Origin: Deltaproteobacteria bacterium
GTDB lineage: Bacteria > Myxococcota_C > UBA6777
DNA length: 45,178 nt
Assembly: GCA_002731275.1 (NCBI GenBank)
Contig: PCBK01000045.1
Span: forward strand, 102,760 to 147,937
Reading direction: 5' to 3'
The notes below the pieces were generated by a model. The model saw nothing but the letters and a program-made list of their open reading frames with translations, did no database searches and was not told where the DNA came from. The number at the start of each line of letters is the position of its first letter. Positions within the stretch are counted from its first letter, which is position 1. Made by a program: the position numbers and the translations under genes. Positions 17,233-25,655 of the stretch are shown piece by piece.

Positions 17233-17790
17233 ATGAAGAAATCAAAACGTCGTGGAATGGATCTCGTTCGCAGTGAAGTGCTCAAAAGAGACACCCCTGT
17301 ACCAGCTTCCAAACGACACGCTCCAGACACACCCGCGAAAGGAGAGCTCGCACGCATCCAAACGAAAAAGGTGATGCGCTCGAAAGATGGGCGTGTGATC
17401 TCTCTTACACCTGACAGGATGGCTGTATGGCTTGTTCAGCTTGAGCCGGTCAATCAAATTGTGTTGGAGGGACAGCTTGATGAAGAGGGCTATGATGTCG
17501 AGGCATTTGGCTTACTCCAGGATCTCCCACAGGCGCTGAGAGAGGCAGAGCGACCACCCAAACTCGTCATCGTACAAGGACAGGCTGTTGGGCAACAAAC
17601 ACCTTTCTTCTGTAAGCAGGTCTTGCCGTTGTTGCAACAACACGAGATCGAGTGTGTCCTCAACGGATTACGTGAGGGTCAAGAAGAACTTTATCGGACC
17701 TGGTATAAAGGACACTTTACCCGTGGTCAGGAGCTCGAAGATGTTGTACGCTGCGTCAAAAAGGTGATCGGTCCAGGACTCAAAAGGTAA
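17233..17790 (+). CDS. hypothetical protein (185 aa)
   Basis: No family is recognised. After a basic, Pro-rich first 60 residues comes an alpha/beta-like stretch (WLVQLEPVNQIVLEGQL, then a predicted strand PPKLVIVQGQAV) that loosely recalls a response-regulator receiver without the phosphorylated Asp. That likeness is weak. Starts at 17191, 17221 and 17233 are all in frame. 17233 is chosen because GGGA lies about ten bases before it and the coding-like basic N-terminus starts there. It is divergent from the PilT-like ATPase and could share its control region. Confidence 0.6.
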   Translation: MKKSKRRGMDLVRSEVLKRDTPVPASKRHAPDTPAKGELARIQTKKVMRSKDGRVISLTPDRMAVWLVQLEPVNQIVLEGQLDEEGYDVEAFGLLQDLPQALREAERPPKLVIVQGQAVGQQTPFFCKQVLPLLQQHEIECVLNGLREGQEELYRTWYKGHFTRGQELEDVVRCVKKVIGPGLKR

Positions 17791-18006
17791 ACCACTCCCC
17801 TCTCGTTTCCTCCACGATGTCTTTCTCTCCGACTTTCCATAAAGCCCTTTTTATCTTTAAATTCTTGTTTGTTATAGACAAAAATATGTTACGTCCGTGT
17901 ACAGATCGGACATGATGCATCTGTGCATTCTTTGTGATGGAGATGAGCAAATGTCTTTGGGGGTTGTGTTGTGGAGGAGTGTTGGAAGGTATGGAGGGGA
18001 ATTGGA

Positions 18007-19167
18007 TTATCGTTGGCCGACAGTGTGGAGGGGGGAGGATTGTGTGGGAGTTGCGAGCATGGGGCGTTTGGTGTCGGTTTTTTGTGCTTTCTTCATGCTC
18101 TCTGGCAACTTCAACCGTGTGAAAATACTCTCGTTGTAAGCTTTTGCAGCGGCGAGGTAGTCGTTGTTAACGCTCATGTTGATGGGCAGTGAGATGCCAA
18201 AGATCAACGCGAGTCCGCCACCTGCGATCCCGAAGGGGATAGCGATCTGTGCGCCGGGGAAGTCATCACGACGAACGAGAGCGAGGAAGCCACCAATCCC
18301 TGTTGCGAGGGAACCGACGGCAAGAACAGCCATGGAGATACCTTGCTTGGCGGGGACCCCTTGGAGGATCTTTTTGCTCTTGGCTTCGCTTTTGAGCAGG
18401 TCATCAAGCTCTTTTTGTTTGTAGCGACGACGGTTGATACCGATTGTGCAGTTATAACCTGTCAAGGCGGAACCACGCCAATTGATAGCGTATTTGAGTT
18501 TGCTTCCCGTTTTCATCGCTGGAGATTGGATTTCGTAGGAGACGCTTTGCAGACCTGCGGGGATCGGAGGCTCGACCTGGTATGCGACACGTTGCAACTT
18601 GGCACCTTTTACCCGAACAGTTGTGGTACGCATGATGGTGTATGTGATCCCGTTTACCAGGAGACGTGAGCCGAGTGAGACGTCCTTCAGGAAGATCTTG
18701 TTGTCCGTGAACAACTGGATCGTGTTTTCGCCACGCTTACGTGTGGTGGACAGACCATTGCTACCTTTTTGTACAGTCGCCCATTCAACTTTCTTGAAGG
18801 GCTCTGCGAGACGCAAGATAACCTGACGTTTGCGCTTTGTGCGGATACGAATGACTTTGTCGACAAGGTGGGTTCCTTTGTACATACCCGATCCGATAAA
18901 GATCGTATCTTTGGCGCGGGAGCCACTGATGGGGAACTTGGCGTCTGTGAAGTATCTGGCACCGAGGATGCGACCATTGTCACCTTTGTGTTTCCACTTC
19001 AGGCGGCGCAGTGTATAGACTTGCTTGCGTTCGTTGAGAGAGCCACCTGTGTGAAGTTTGGTGACAGGGGCTTTGGTGAGAGATTGGGTGCGGGCACACC
19101 CAGTTGTTAGGACCAATACGGCTAGACCCAGGACAGCCATCAGTCGTAACTGGAAAGTTTGGCTCAT
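18007..19167 (-). CDS. hypothetical lipoprotein with C-terminal membrane segments
   Basis: A signal peptide with lipobox (LAVLVLTTGC, Cys at about residue 24) predicts lipidation. The next 230 residues are rich in beta-strand-forming and basic residues (for example IRIRTKRKRQVILRL). Near residue 275-335 lie two hydrophobic, Gly-rich segments (AVLAVGSLATGIGGFLALV and the IAIPFGIAGGGLALIFGI stretch), followed by a helical tail. No known domain is recognised. ATG 19167 has GGAG upstream. A lipid anchor combined with two C-terminal hydrophobic hairpins is a slightly odd design. Confidence 0.75.
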   Translation of the reverse strand: MSQTFQLRLMAVLGLAVLVLTTGCARTQSLTKAPVTKLHTGGSLNERKQVYTLRRLKWKHKGDNGRILGARYFTDAKFPISGSRAKDTIFIGSGMYKGTHLVDKVIRIRTKRKRQVILRLAEPFKKVEWATVQKGSNGLSTTRKRGENTIQLFTDNKIFLKDVSLGSRLLVNGITYTIMRTTTVRVKGAKLQRVAYQVEPPIPAGLQSVSYEIQSPAMKTGSKLKYAINWRGSALTGYNCTIGINRRRYKQKELDDLLKSEAKSKKILQGVPAKQGISMAVLAVGSLATGIGGFLALVRRDDFPGAQIAIPFGIAGGGLALIFGISLPINMSVNNDYLAAAKAYNESIFTRLKLPESMKKAQKTDTKRPMLATPTQSSPLHTVGQR

Positions 19168-19301
19168 AGCAGAACTCCATCATCAAGAAGCGAGGGAGGA
19201 TATTTCATCGAAATAGAAGAAATACTTTATAAAACAATGCTTTGTGTTGTGCGAGATCGCGACCCTCTGCTGCAATCTCACAAAGCGCGATTTCAAATTA
19301 T

Positions 19302-20027
19302 CTATCTGTTTTCGTCGTTTTGCGATGGATTGTCAAGAAGGATGTCACGTAAAATACGGTAAACCCTTGTTGAGGTTGCCAATCCAGCGTGTCCACAGGG
19401 AATTTCGATGTGGTTGGAGCCTTCAAGTTTGCAGCGCTCGGGTGGGCAGATGATGTCTTGTGACCCTGCGATGGTGTGGTATTCGACATCTGGAGGCAAT
19501 GGATCGGCGCGCAGCTCCTGCAAAAAGAAGTTGTTGGGGACGAGTTGCCACGTGGAAGGTGAGATGATTCCAAGTGTTGCGATACCGAGCAGCGCAACCC
19601 ACGTCCCATCATGAGGTGTTCCGAGTGTGATGAACTTCCTTACATATTGATGCCCACCAAACTTCTTCAGATAGTAAAGACCAATCAACCCACCCATACT
19701 GTGACCTATGATATCGATCTTTTCCAGATCGACGACGCGCAAGATCGCCTGGATCTTTTCGTGGATCATCAGCGCTGACTTTCTTATGTCTCCGATGTTT
19801 AACACACCCAAATCGATCGAAAAGACCACAAAGCCATCCCTCTTGAGCCGCAACTCCAGTGGAAACATCGCGCCTCTTGTCCCCAGAAAACCGTGCAATA
19901 ACAACACCGCTGGAACATCTTCTGTCACGCGATCGTAAAAATCATTCTCTTGCTTGCGGTTCCCTTTTTGGAAGGTGTAGCGAAAATAAGTGACGATCTC
20001 ACGTAGCTCATCGGTGTTTAATTTCAT
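19302..20027 (-). CDS. alpha/beta hydrolase (lipase/esterase-like)
   Basis: The sequence shows the alpha/beta hydrolase signatures: the oxyanion-loop motif LLHGFLG, the nucleophile elbow GHSMGG, an FITLGTPHDGTW stretch as in bacterial lipases, an Asp in TIAGSQDIICPPE and a His in IEIPCGHAG that complete a likely Ser-Asp-His triad. There is no signal peptide, so it appears cytoplasmic, unlike secreted triacylglycerol lipases. It lies 29 bases downstream of dtd on the same strand and probably shares its transcript. The substrate is unknown. Confidence 0.85.
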   Translation of the reverse strand: MKLNTDELREIVTYFRYTFQKGNRKQENDFYDRVTEDVPAVLLLHGFLGTRGAMFPLELRLKRDGFVVFSIDLGVLNIGDIRKSALMIHEKIQAILRVVDLEKIDIIGHSMGGLIGLYYLKKFGGHQYVRKFITLGTPHDGTWVALLGIATLGIISPSTWQLVPNNFFLQELRADPLPPDVEYHTIAGSQDIICPPERCKLEGSNHIEIPCGHAGLATSTRVYRILRDILLDNPSQNDENR

Positions 20028-20056
20028 CGTTCAAAAGTCCTCGTTGTGGTCTGAGG

Positions 20057-20512
20057 TCAGGTGGCTTCGGTGGGCGACTCCAAAAGAATAGTCACCGGGC
20101 CATCGTTGCACAAAAAAACCTGCATGTTTGCTCCAAAACGACCCCCCTCAACACGTGCGACACCTGCAACCCGGAATGCTTCGAGGAGACGTTCATACAT
20201 CTCCTCTGCCTCAGCAGGTGGCATGGCGAGGTGGAACGATGGACGCCGACCTTTTCGCGTGTCAGCATACAGCGTGAATTGACTCACCACCAACATACCT
20301 CCCCCAATGTCCAAGACCGAACGATCAAATTTCCCCTGCTCATTTTCAAAGATGCGCATGTGGATCGTTTTCTTCACAAGAGTGTCTATGTCTGCCTGTG
20401 TGTCTCCCTTCGCAAAGCCAGCTAGGAGGAGTAAGCCTTTCTCTACCTGGCCCGTGATCTCTCCATCCACTTCAACACGAGCCTCACTCACCCTTTGTAA
20501 TAGTAAACGCAT
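20057..20512 (-). CDS. dtd: D-aminoacyl-tRNA deacylase
   Basis: Dtd removes D-amino acids (and glycine from tRNA-Ala) from mischarged tRNAs and so protects translation. The N-terminus MRLLLQRVSEARVEVDG is typical, as are the SQFTLYADTRKGRRPSF motif and the closing NDGPVTILLES with the Gly-Pro region used in chiral selection. The length of 151 aa is standard. It is probably the first gene of a two-gene transcript with the hydrolase downstream. The frame is intact with no anomalies. Confidence 0.97.
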   Translation of the reverse strand: MRLLLQRVSEARVEVDGEITGQVEKGLLLLAGFAKGDTQADIDTLVKKTIHMRIFENEQGKFDRSVLDIGGGMLVVSQFTLYADTRKGRRPSFHLAMPPAEAEEMYERLLEAFRVAGVARVEGGRFGANMQVFLCNDGPVTILLESPTEAT

Positions 20513-20541
20513 TTGAATTCCAAACCTTTATCGTTGATGTG

Positions 20542-20555
20542 TGGTTTTTTTACCA
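20542..20555 (+). promoter_or_regulatory. TGGT-N6-RCCA inverted motif, copy 1
   Basis: TGGT, six T, then ACCA, embedded in GTGTGGT...ACCATG. It lies about 30 bases upstream of the dtd start and 400 bases upstream of the sigma gene. It is a four-base inverted repeat with a six-base spacer; its meaning comes from recurrence of the same layout at the other copies. Confidence 0.4.
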
Positions 20556-20703
20556 TGTTCTTTGCCCCGCTCTCCATTTCGGGTTCTCCGCAATCTTGCA
20601 ATTGTTGAGATGCCCAAGCCACACAAATGAATTCATTTTGTGCCAAAATGGTTTCTTTTTGGTGACTTTAGCCCTCGTCATGTGTTCACCTTTTGAAGAA
20701 GTG

Positions 20704-20717
20704 TGGTGTTTTTGCCA
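20704..20717 (+). promoter_or_regulatory. TGGT-N6-RCCA inverted motif, copy 2
   Basis: TGGT-GTTTTT-GCCA in the wider context GTGTGGTGTTTTTGCCATTG. It has the same spacer length and the same flanking GTG and TTG as the downstream copy at 21814. Confidence 0.4.
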
Positions 20718-20801
20718 TTGTTTAATTGTTTGAATAAAAAGAGTTTTTGTGGGGAGTGTGTGTGGTGGGGTGTTTCTTCTTTGGCTCTTTGGCAGAAAGT
20801 G

Positions 20802-20815
20802 TGGTGTTTTTACCC
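20802..20815 (+). promoter_or_regulatory. TGGT-N6-RCCA inverted motif, copy 3
   Basis: TGGT-GTTTTT-ACCC, one base off the full inverted repeat, in the context GTGTGGTGTTTTTACCC. It shares the first 12 bases from GTGTGG to the T-run with copy 2. Confidence 0.35.
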
Positions 20816-20903
20816 TTTCTGGAGTAAGGGGTTCAAGTAGGAAAAAAGGTGTTTTGTTTGTATGTTTTTGTAAAGAAAAGATTTTTGTTTATTTGTTTTT
20901 GTT

Positions 20904-20919
20904 TGGTGTGGTTTTTGCT
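20904..20919 (+). promoter_or_regulatory. sigma-54-like -24/-12 element
   Basis: TGGTGTGGTTTTTGCT has GG and GC separated by exactly ten bases and the TTGC box of RpoN promoters. The -24 box departs from TGGCAC. It sits 40 bases before the sigma gene ATG, a suitable distance. The surrounding sequence is rich in G and T, which raises the chance of a false match. Confidence 0.3.
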
Positions 20920-20958
20920 TGAAGGAAAGGGTGGAGATATGTAGGAAGGAGTCACACC

Positions 20959-21675
20959 ATGAATGTCGCTTATCATACGAAAGAAAGTCACACACCGCAG
21001 CTATACGAGGTACCCAAGAAGGTCCATCGTTCCTCGAAGCGCGGTAAAAAGCTACAAGGCGCAGAGCGTGTAAGACAGGGTACACAGTACCGCGCGCTCT
21101 CTGATAATGAGTTAGTCGAATGCGCTCGTAGCGGAGAGAACGAAGCTTTTGGAGAGCTTGTACGTCGTTATCGCAACAAGGTCAACAGCCTCGCGCTGAA
21201 GATCACCAAAAACGAAATCGATGCGCAAGAAGTCGTCCAAGAGGTCTTCTTGAACGCTTTCTCCAAGCTCGACTCCTTCAAAGGGACCGCTGCTTTTTCG
21301 AGCTGGTTGTACCGCGTCGCGGCGAACGGCGCGTTGATGCTCTTGCGTTCGAGAAAACGAGACGCATACGAGCCATGGGACGGGATGTCCTCCAACCAAG
21401 AACCCACTTCGTTGTTGTTGTCCTCTACAACTGAGTGGTCCACTCGCGCGGATCGTATCTTCGAACGACGTGAGATTATGGAGCTTCTCGAACGAGAGTT
21501 CGAAGTGATCCCTGAGCGATATCGTACGATCTTGATCTTGCGCGAGATTGATGGTCTCTCCAACAAAGAAATTGCGGATGTATTGGGTGTCACGGTCGCT
21601 GCAGTCAAGAGCCGACTGCACCGGGCAAGACTCTCTCTTCGTAAACAGCTGACAGAGTACTGGGAAGAGCAGTAG
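20959..21675 (+). CDS. ECF-type RNA polymerase sigma factor (sigma-70 family)
   Basis: Region 2 spans about residues 60-130, with AFGELVRRYRNKVNSLA, DAQEVVQEVFLNAF and FSSWLYRVAAN covering the core-binding and -10 recognition helices. Region 4 is at about 175-232 (IPERYRTILILREIDGLSNKEIADVLGVTVAAVKSRLHRAR), the -35 binding helix-turn-helix. There is no region 3, which defines the ECF group. The first 45 residues are an extra basic, low-complexity extension, and length is 238 aa against the usual 170-200. No anti-sigma gene sits next to it, so control is by another route or the partner lies elsewhere. A strong AAGGAG site precedes the ATG. TGGT-N6-RCCA motifs on both sides hint at self-control or a DNA-binding regulator. 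Confidence 0.93.
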   Translation: MNVAYHTKESHTPQLYEVPKKVHRSSKRGKKLQGAERVRQGTQYRALSDNELVECARSGENEAFGELVRRYRNKVNSLALKITKNEIDAQEVVQEVFLNAFSKLDSFKGTAAFSSWLYRVAANGALMLLRSRKRDAYEPWDGMSSNQEPTSLLLSSTTEWSTRADRIFERREIMELLEREFEVIPERYRTILILREIDGLSNKEIADVLGVTVAAVKSRLHRARLSLRKQLTEYWEEQ

Positions 21676-21813
21676 TTTTCTACACTCGTGGCTCCTCCCT
21701 CGACAGCTCAACTCTGTCTGTTACGACCACTCCCACCCGTGCTCCCCCCACTCTCGTCTTTTATCCCCTTATGAGGCCTGTACACACGTTATATCCGCTG
21801 CTTTTACGTAGTG

Positions 21814-21827
21814 TGGTAAATATACCA
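21814..21827 (+). promoter_or_regulatory. TGGT-N6-RCCA inverted motif, copy 4
   Basis: TGGTAAATATACCA is a perfect five-base inverted repeat (TGGTA/TACCA) in the context GTGTGGT...ACCATTG. It lies in the convergent gap between the sigma gene and the PATAN/TPR gene, so it is less likely to be an ordinary promoter operator. It shares context with copies 1-3. Confidence 0.35.
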
Positions 21828-21849
21828 TTGTATTTTTTGTGTGATGCTC

Positions 21850-23808
21850 TTATTTTACGGAGTGTTTTTGCATGCGGATGATATCTTTGAGGTGTTGTTC
21901 TGCGTTTTGGTTGTTTGGTTCGATCGCGAGGAGTCTACGGAAGATGCTTTTGGCTTTTTCGAGTTGGCCTTGTTGTTTGCGTACAATGCCGAGATAGAAG
22001 CAGGCGCGTCCAAGATCGGGTCGTTTTTGGAGAACTTGTTCAATGTGGATGGCTGCTTGTTCGAGGCGTTGTGGGTCTTCGTGTGCGTTCCAATAGATTG
22101 CCCACCCCAAATAGAGTTGGTGTAGGAGTTCATTGGGGTTGAGTGTGTATGCTTTTTGGATGTGTATGAGCGCGTCGACGTATTTCTCTTGTTTGAGTAG
22201 CTCGCGTCCGTAGAGGAATTCCTCTTGGGCTTTCTCACGTGATGTTTGCGCGGAGAGTGGTGAACTGTGCATGGGTCTTGGGGGACGATGTGAAGAAATA
22301 CGTGGGGCTTCTTGTGTGTGTCTCGTTGGGTGTTCGCGACGACCTGTGAGTGTGGGGATTGGACCTGTTTGATCCGGAAAGTTCGACGCGAGAAGGGGTT
22401 TCTCCTGTGAAGTCGGAGGTGCTGAGACGACGTAGTTGCTGCCTACATGTGGGCGCTCTTGTGTGATTCTTGCGGTATGGTTTGCTGGGACCGCCGGGCG
22501 AAAGGAGGGGCGTGGTGGGAGGCTGAATCCCGATTGTTGCCAGGGATGTTGATGTTCTCCGGGAGGATTGGCGGGTGGCGCAGGTTGTTGGTAAGGACGA
22601 AATGAGTAGGTGTCTTGTGGCTGGATGGGGCCTCGCGGGTGGTGTTGGGCTTGTGGCGCTTGGGCTGGAGGAACGGGGATGATTGCGTCGACGAGCAGCA
22701 GCGTCTTGATCAATCGAGCGGAGAGCTCGGGGTTGGGGCAAAATTGATTCATCAAGAATTGGACACTGCGTCCTTCCAATCGGTTAGGGGAGAAGGATAT
22801 GTCCGGAAATTGTTGCAAGAGACCCTGTGTCAGCTGTGAATAGTTGGGATTGATCTTGATGGAGTAGTTGTGAAAATCGTTTAATTCTTGGTGAAGGTCA
22901 GCGTGGCTATAGTAGCGTTTGACGGCATTGAGTACGATTTTCGAGAAATCAAATGGGGTATTGGCTGTTCGTTGGACATAGGCAAGATCATTGGCAAATT
23001 GGAATGGACCTTGCGAGACAAACAGGCTGCGAGTGATGATCTCCCGGGTATAGTATTGGTACAGGTCTTCAAGCTCACGCTGTGGGATCTCTGAGATGGG
23101 CATGAGCGCTTCTTTTTGGAGGTGGGCTCGTCCTCCTGAACCGATCAACAGTCGATCCATATCGTTGGGATGGATCAGTCCGCCAAAATGTTTGTGTAAC
23201 AGCGCACGAAATTGTTCGTGTGGGATCAGGGATTCGGAGTAGACGATATCGCCTCGCCAGATAGAGAGTCGTCGCTCGCCTTCTGGGAGTGTGAGGCTGA
23301 GAACTCCTGTTGCTTGTTGTTTACGAAGCTGTAAAAGGACCTCTGTGAGGGACTGTTGCATGAGATCGCCACGCATACTGAAGAAGGCATCAGGTGTGGT
23401 GTATCCTTGCATTGGGACGGGGCGACCTGTGTGGCGGGCTTGGTGGACACATTGCGCGAGGGCTTCTTGTATGTGTTGTGGGTGGATCGGTTTGACTAGG
23501 ATGTGATTGGCGAGCTGGTTCATCTCGGGGGAGGGGCGGCCAAAGCGCGAGGAGCCCATCATGATGATCGGAAGTTCTGCTGGAGAGTGTTGTTGTCGCC
23601 AGCGTTGGATCAACTCTTCGCCAGAGAGTAGGGGAAGAAATTGTTCGATCAGGATGATTTGTGGGAGGTAGTGATTGTAAAGGAGTACACCTTCGATGCC
23701 GTCTGCTGCGACGATGATCTCATCGACGAGAGGATGAATTGTCTCGAAGAGTTTTTCCCGCAGTCGGGAATTATCTTCTATAAAAAGCAGTTTGATAGAC
23801 GAGGGCAT
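21850..23808 (-). CDS. receiver-like / PATAN (DUF4388) / TPR protein
   Basis: Residues about 5-120 resemble a response-regulator receiver (LLFIEDNSRLREKL at the start, IIMMGSS near the fifth strand). The phosphoacceptor site reads IILIEQFLP, with Glu where Asp is expected, so normal phosphorylation is unlikely and the domain may be locked in an active-like state. A PATAN/DUF4388 domain follows at about 145-250 (MRGDLMQQSLTEVLLQLRK, TGVLSL). After a helical region and a Pro/Gln-rich disordered stretch (about 385-515) come three TPR-like repeats (about 525-645) for protein contacts. Proteins with PATAN domains often act in motility and surface signalling in delta-proteobacteria. It is divergent from pspA. 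Confidence 0.85.
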   Translation of the reverse strand: MPSSIKLLFIEDNSRLREKLFETIHPLVDEIIVAADGIEGVLLYNHYLPQIILIEQFLPLLSGEELIQRWRQQHSPAELPIIMMGSSRFGRPSPEMNQLANHILVKPIHPQHIQEALAQCVHQARHTGRPVPMQGYTTPDAFFSMRGDLMQQSLTEVLLQLRKQQATGVLSLTLPEGERRLSIWRGDIVYSESLIPHEQFRALLHKHFGGLIHPNDMDRLLIGSGGRAHLQKEALMPISEIPQRELEDLYQYYTREIITRSLFVSQGPFQFANDLAYVQRTANTPFDFSKIVLNAVKRYYSHADLHQELNDFHNYSIKINPNYSQLTQGLLQQFPDISFSPNRLEGRSVQFLMNQFCPNPELSARLIKTLLLVDAIIPVPPAQAPQAQHHPRGPIQPQDTYSFRPYQQPAPPANPPGEHQHPWQQSGFSLPPRPSFRPAVPANHTARITQERPHVGSNYVVSAPPTSQEKPLLASNFPDQTGPIPTLTGRREHPTRHTQEAPRISSHRPPRPMHSSPLSAQTSREKAQEEFLYGRELLKQEKYVDALIHIQKAYTLNPNELLHQLYLGWAIYWNAHEDPQRLEQAAIHIEQVLQKRPDLGRACFYLGIVRKQQGQLEKAKSIFRRLLAIEPNNQNAEQHLKDIIRMQKHSVK

Positions 23809-24068
23809 CGGAGTTCTTCATGTGTCAGTCTGGGCCTCTTGGGGCGCATGTGATTGGGATGCTGAACAGCCCGTTTTGTTCTTGAGCCGCTCATGCTAGA
23901 CTTGCATGTATTGTGCGAACGAGTCAAATTGAGATGGTCAAAGACGTGTTCGCAGGCTCGAAAGACATCCTTTATGTATGCGGGTTTCTGCGGTGCTTTG
24001 CAAGCCATTTTTCGTTCACTGACTTAAATGGTGTTTCCAGCGATGCTTTCAACATGAGGTCGAGAAAC

Positions 24069-24818
24069 GTGAGTGTATTCAAACGAATTTCCAGACTTTT
24101 CAAGTCCTATCTCAACGCGTGGATCTCCAAGGCCGAGGACCCCGAAAAAATTCTTGAACAAGTCGTTATCGACATGAGGCAACAATTGCGCGATGCACAG
24201 CAACGTGTTGCTTCCGCGATTGCTGACGAAAAGCGCCTGCAAAAACAGATGATGGAGGCCGAAAAGCAGTCTGCGTCCTGGGAAAAGAAGGCGATGAGGG
24301 CTGTCCAACTCGATAATGACGATCTTGCCCGTGAAGCACTTAAACGCAAAGCACAATACGACGAACTTGCCTCAGAATACCGCAAGCAATGGGGACTACA
24401 AAAGGCCGCTGTTGAACATCTCAAGACCTCTCTTCACGAGCTCAACCAAAAGATCGAAGAAGCCGCACGTCAAAAAGAGATCTTGATCGCCCGCAAAAAA
24501 CGCGCTGAAGCCCAAAAGATGATCCAGGACACAATGGTTGGTATGAGTGATAATTCGGCCTTCGAAACCTTAGAGCGTATGTCTAAAAGAGTCGATGGCA
24601 TGGAGGCTGAAGCCGAAGCCTACAACGAAGTCAGCGCCGAGATCAAAGAGCAAACTCTCGAAGAACGTTTCCGTCAACTCGAAGATGAACAACCCGCCGA
24701 ACAAGACGAAGCCCTCGCTGCCCTCAAAGCCAGGATGAATGCCGTCGAGACACAACAAAATAAAGAGACCGTCAAACAAGCCGAGCTCGAAAAAATCCCA
24801 GTCCTACAAGAAGATTGA
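24069..24818 (+). CDS. pspA: PspA/IM30-family membrane stress protein
   Basis: PspA binds stressed inner membrane and forms ESCRT-III-like assemblies that limit proton leak. The sequence is almost wholly coiled-coil helix. AEDPEKILEQVVIDMRQQLR is the family signature, and KKAMRAVQLDNDDLAREAL the central helix. The GTG at 24069 is preferred to upstream in-frame ATGs (24054, 23913) because GAGG lies nine bases before it and the product then begins MSVFKRISRLFKSYLNAWI, matching the short amphipathic start of PspA. It has 249 aa against about 222 in E. coli; the extra part is a Glu-rich C-terminal tail. No pspF or pspBC is adjacent. Confidence 0.93.
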   Translation: MSVFKRISRLFKSYLNAWISKAEDPEKILEQVVIDMRQQLRDAQQRVASAIADEKRLQKQMMEAEKQSASWEKKAMRAVQLDNDDLAREALKRKAQYDELASEYRKQWGLQKAAVEHLKTSLHELNQKIEEAARQKEILIARKKRAEAQKMIQDTMVGMSDNSAFETLERMSKRVDGMEAEAEAYNEVSAEIKEQTLEERFRQLEDEQPAEQDEALAALKARMNAVETQQNKETVKQAELEKIPVLQED

Positions 24819-24918
24819 TTTTGCTCCAGGGGCAGTTGCTGTTGTGTCTTTACAAAGTGCACCCGAACATACAACATCATTGGTTGAACACAAGGCCCGC
24901 TTCTGCAAACCTCAATTT

Positions 24919-25266
24919 GATCCAGGGGCAGTTGCAGTTGTGTCTTCGCAAAGCGCACCCGAATATACGGTGCAATCCCTCATGGCAATACGTATGTCGC
25001 AAGCGACATCCTCCAAACGCTCGGTTGCTCGGTTAATATATGCGGTTGTCATTGGCGAGGCCACTTTGCAACGACCCCTTCTACAAACCTTAATTTGATC
25101 CAGGGGCAGTTGCAGTTGTATCTTCGCAAAGTGCACCCGAATGTACGCTACAATCCCTCATGGCAATACGTATGTCGCAAGCGACATCCTCCAAACGCTC
25201 GACTGCTCGGTTAATATATGCGGTTGTCATTGGCGAAGACACTTTGCAACGACCCCTTCTACAAAC
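24919..25266. repeat. 178-bp tandem repeat, two copies plus partial
   Basis: The unit starting GATCCAGGGGCAGTTGCAGT at 24919 recurs at 25097 with only about ten substitutions. A third, shortened copy begins near 24825, directly after pspA. Each full unit contains a perfect hairpin ATGTCGC-AA-GCGACAT (24994-25009 in the first unit). Two units are too few and too long for a CRISPR. Confidence 0.85.
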
Positions 25267-25293
25267 CTCTCCATCCCCCTGGCCTCCGGCCTT

Positions 25294-25329
25294 CCCCCTT
25301 CCTCTCCGACCTTCGGAGAAGGAAGGGGG
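25294..25329. repeat. large inverted repeat (hairpin A)
   Basis: CCCCCTTCC...CTCCGA pairs with TCGGAG...GGAAGGGGG around a short loop. It has the same position relative to the following repeat module as hairpins B, C and D, but a different stem sequence. Confidence 0.6.
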
Positions 25330-25333
25330 AACA

Positions 25334-25455
25334 ATCAAACGACATATCGCGATATAAACGAAAAATCCGTATATACCGTTTGAATGGTCCCTCCTCTCGA
25401 AAGGCTTGAGAGGAGGGAAGGAGCAAAGCGACAGGGTGGAGAGTTTGTTGAGGCA
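25334..25455. repeat. 122-bp dispersed repeat, copy 1 (with hairpin B)
   Basis: It opens with ATCAAACGACATATCGCGAT and recurs 322 bases downstream almost unchanged. It contains a perfect ten-base-pair stem CCCTCCTCTC/GAGAGGAGGG at 25389-25417 and closes with GAGAGTTTGTTGAGG. No coding potential is seen. Confidence 0.85.
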
Positions 25456-25500
25456 TATGTTGCAAAGCGCACGAAGCAAATCAGCCACGAAGAAAGAATA

Positions 25501-25654
25501 ACCCCATCAGTCCGAGCGAACGCTCGTCCAGCTCTCCCTACGCGACTTTCTCTCTGCTTCTGTCGGCAAGGGTGGCGATGAAAAACCCCATCAGTCCGAG
25601 CGAACGCTCGTCCAGCTTCCCCTACTCAACTTCGTTGGCAAGGGGAGAGATGCA
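25501..25654. repeat. 84-bp direct repeat
   Basis: ACCCCATCAGTCCGAGCGAA begins at 25501 and again at 25585. Both copies keep the small GAGCG-AA-CGCTC hairpin and TCCAGCT, then diverge, although the GTTGGCAAGGG-like ends stay similar. Confidence 0.8.
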
Positions 25655-25655
25655 T

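Larger units (their letters stand above)
20513..20958 (+). other. GT-rich intergenic control region upstream of the sigma factor gene
   Basis: This 446-base gap between divergent dtd and the sigma gene is AT-rich and strongly biased to G and T on the plus strand from about 20690 on. It holds three copies of the TGGT-N6-RCC motif (listed separately) and a sigma-54-like element. No open frame here looks real. The sigma gene has AAGGAG eight bases before its ATG. Confidence 0.6.

Noticed and set aside
20704-20717. Sigma-54 promoter at motif copy 2
   Set aside because: GG and GC are seven bases apart, not ten, so it does not fit the RpoN consensus; it was kept only as an inverted motif.
24919-25266. 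CRISPR array
   Set aside because: The repeat unit is 178 bp with no short repeat-spacer alternation, only two full copies, and no cas gene is nearby.
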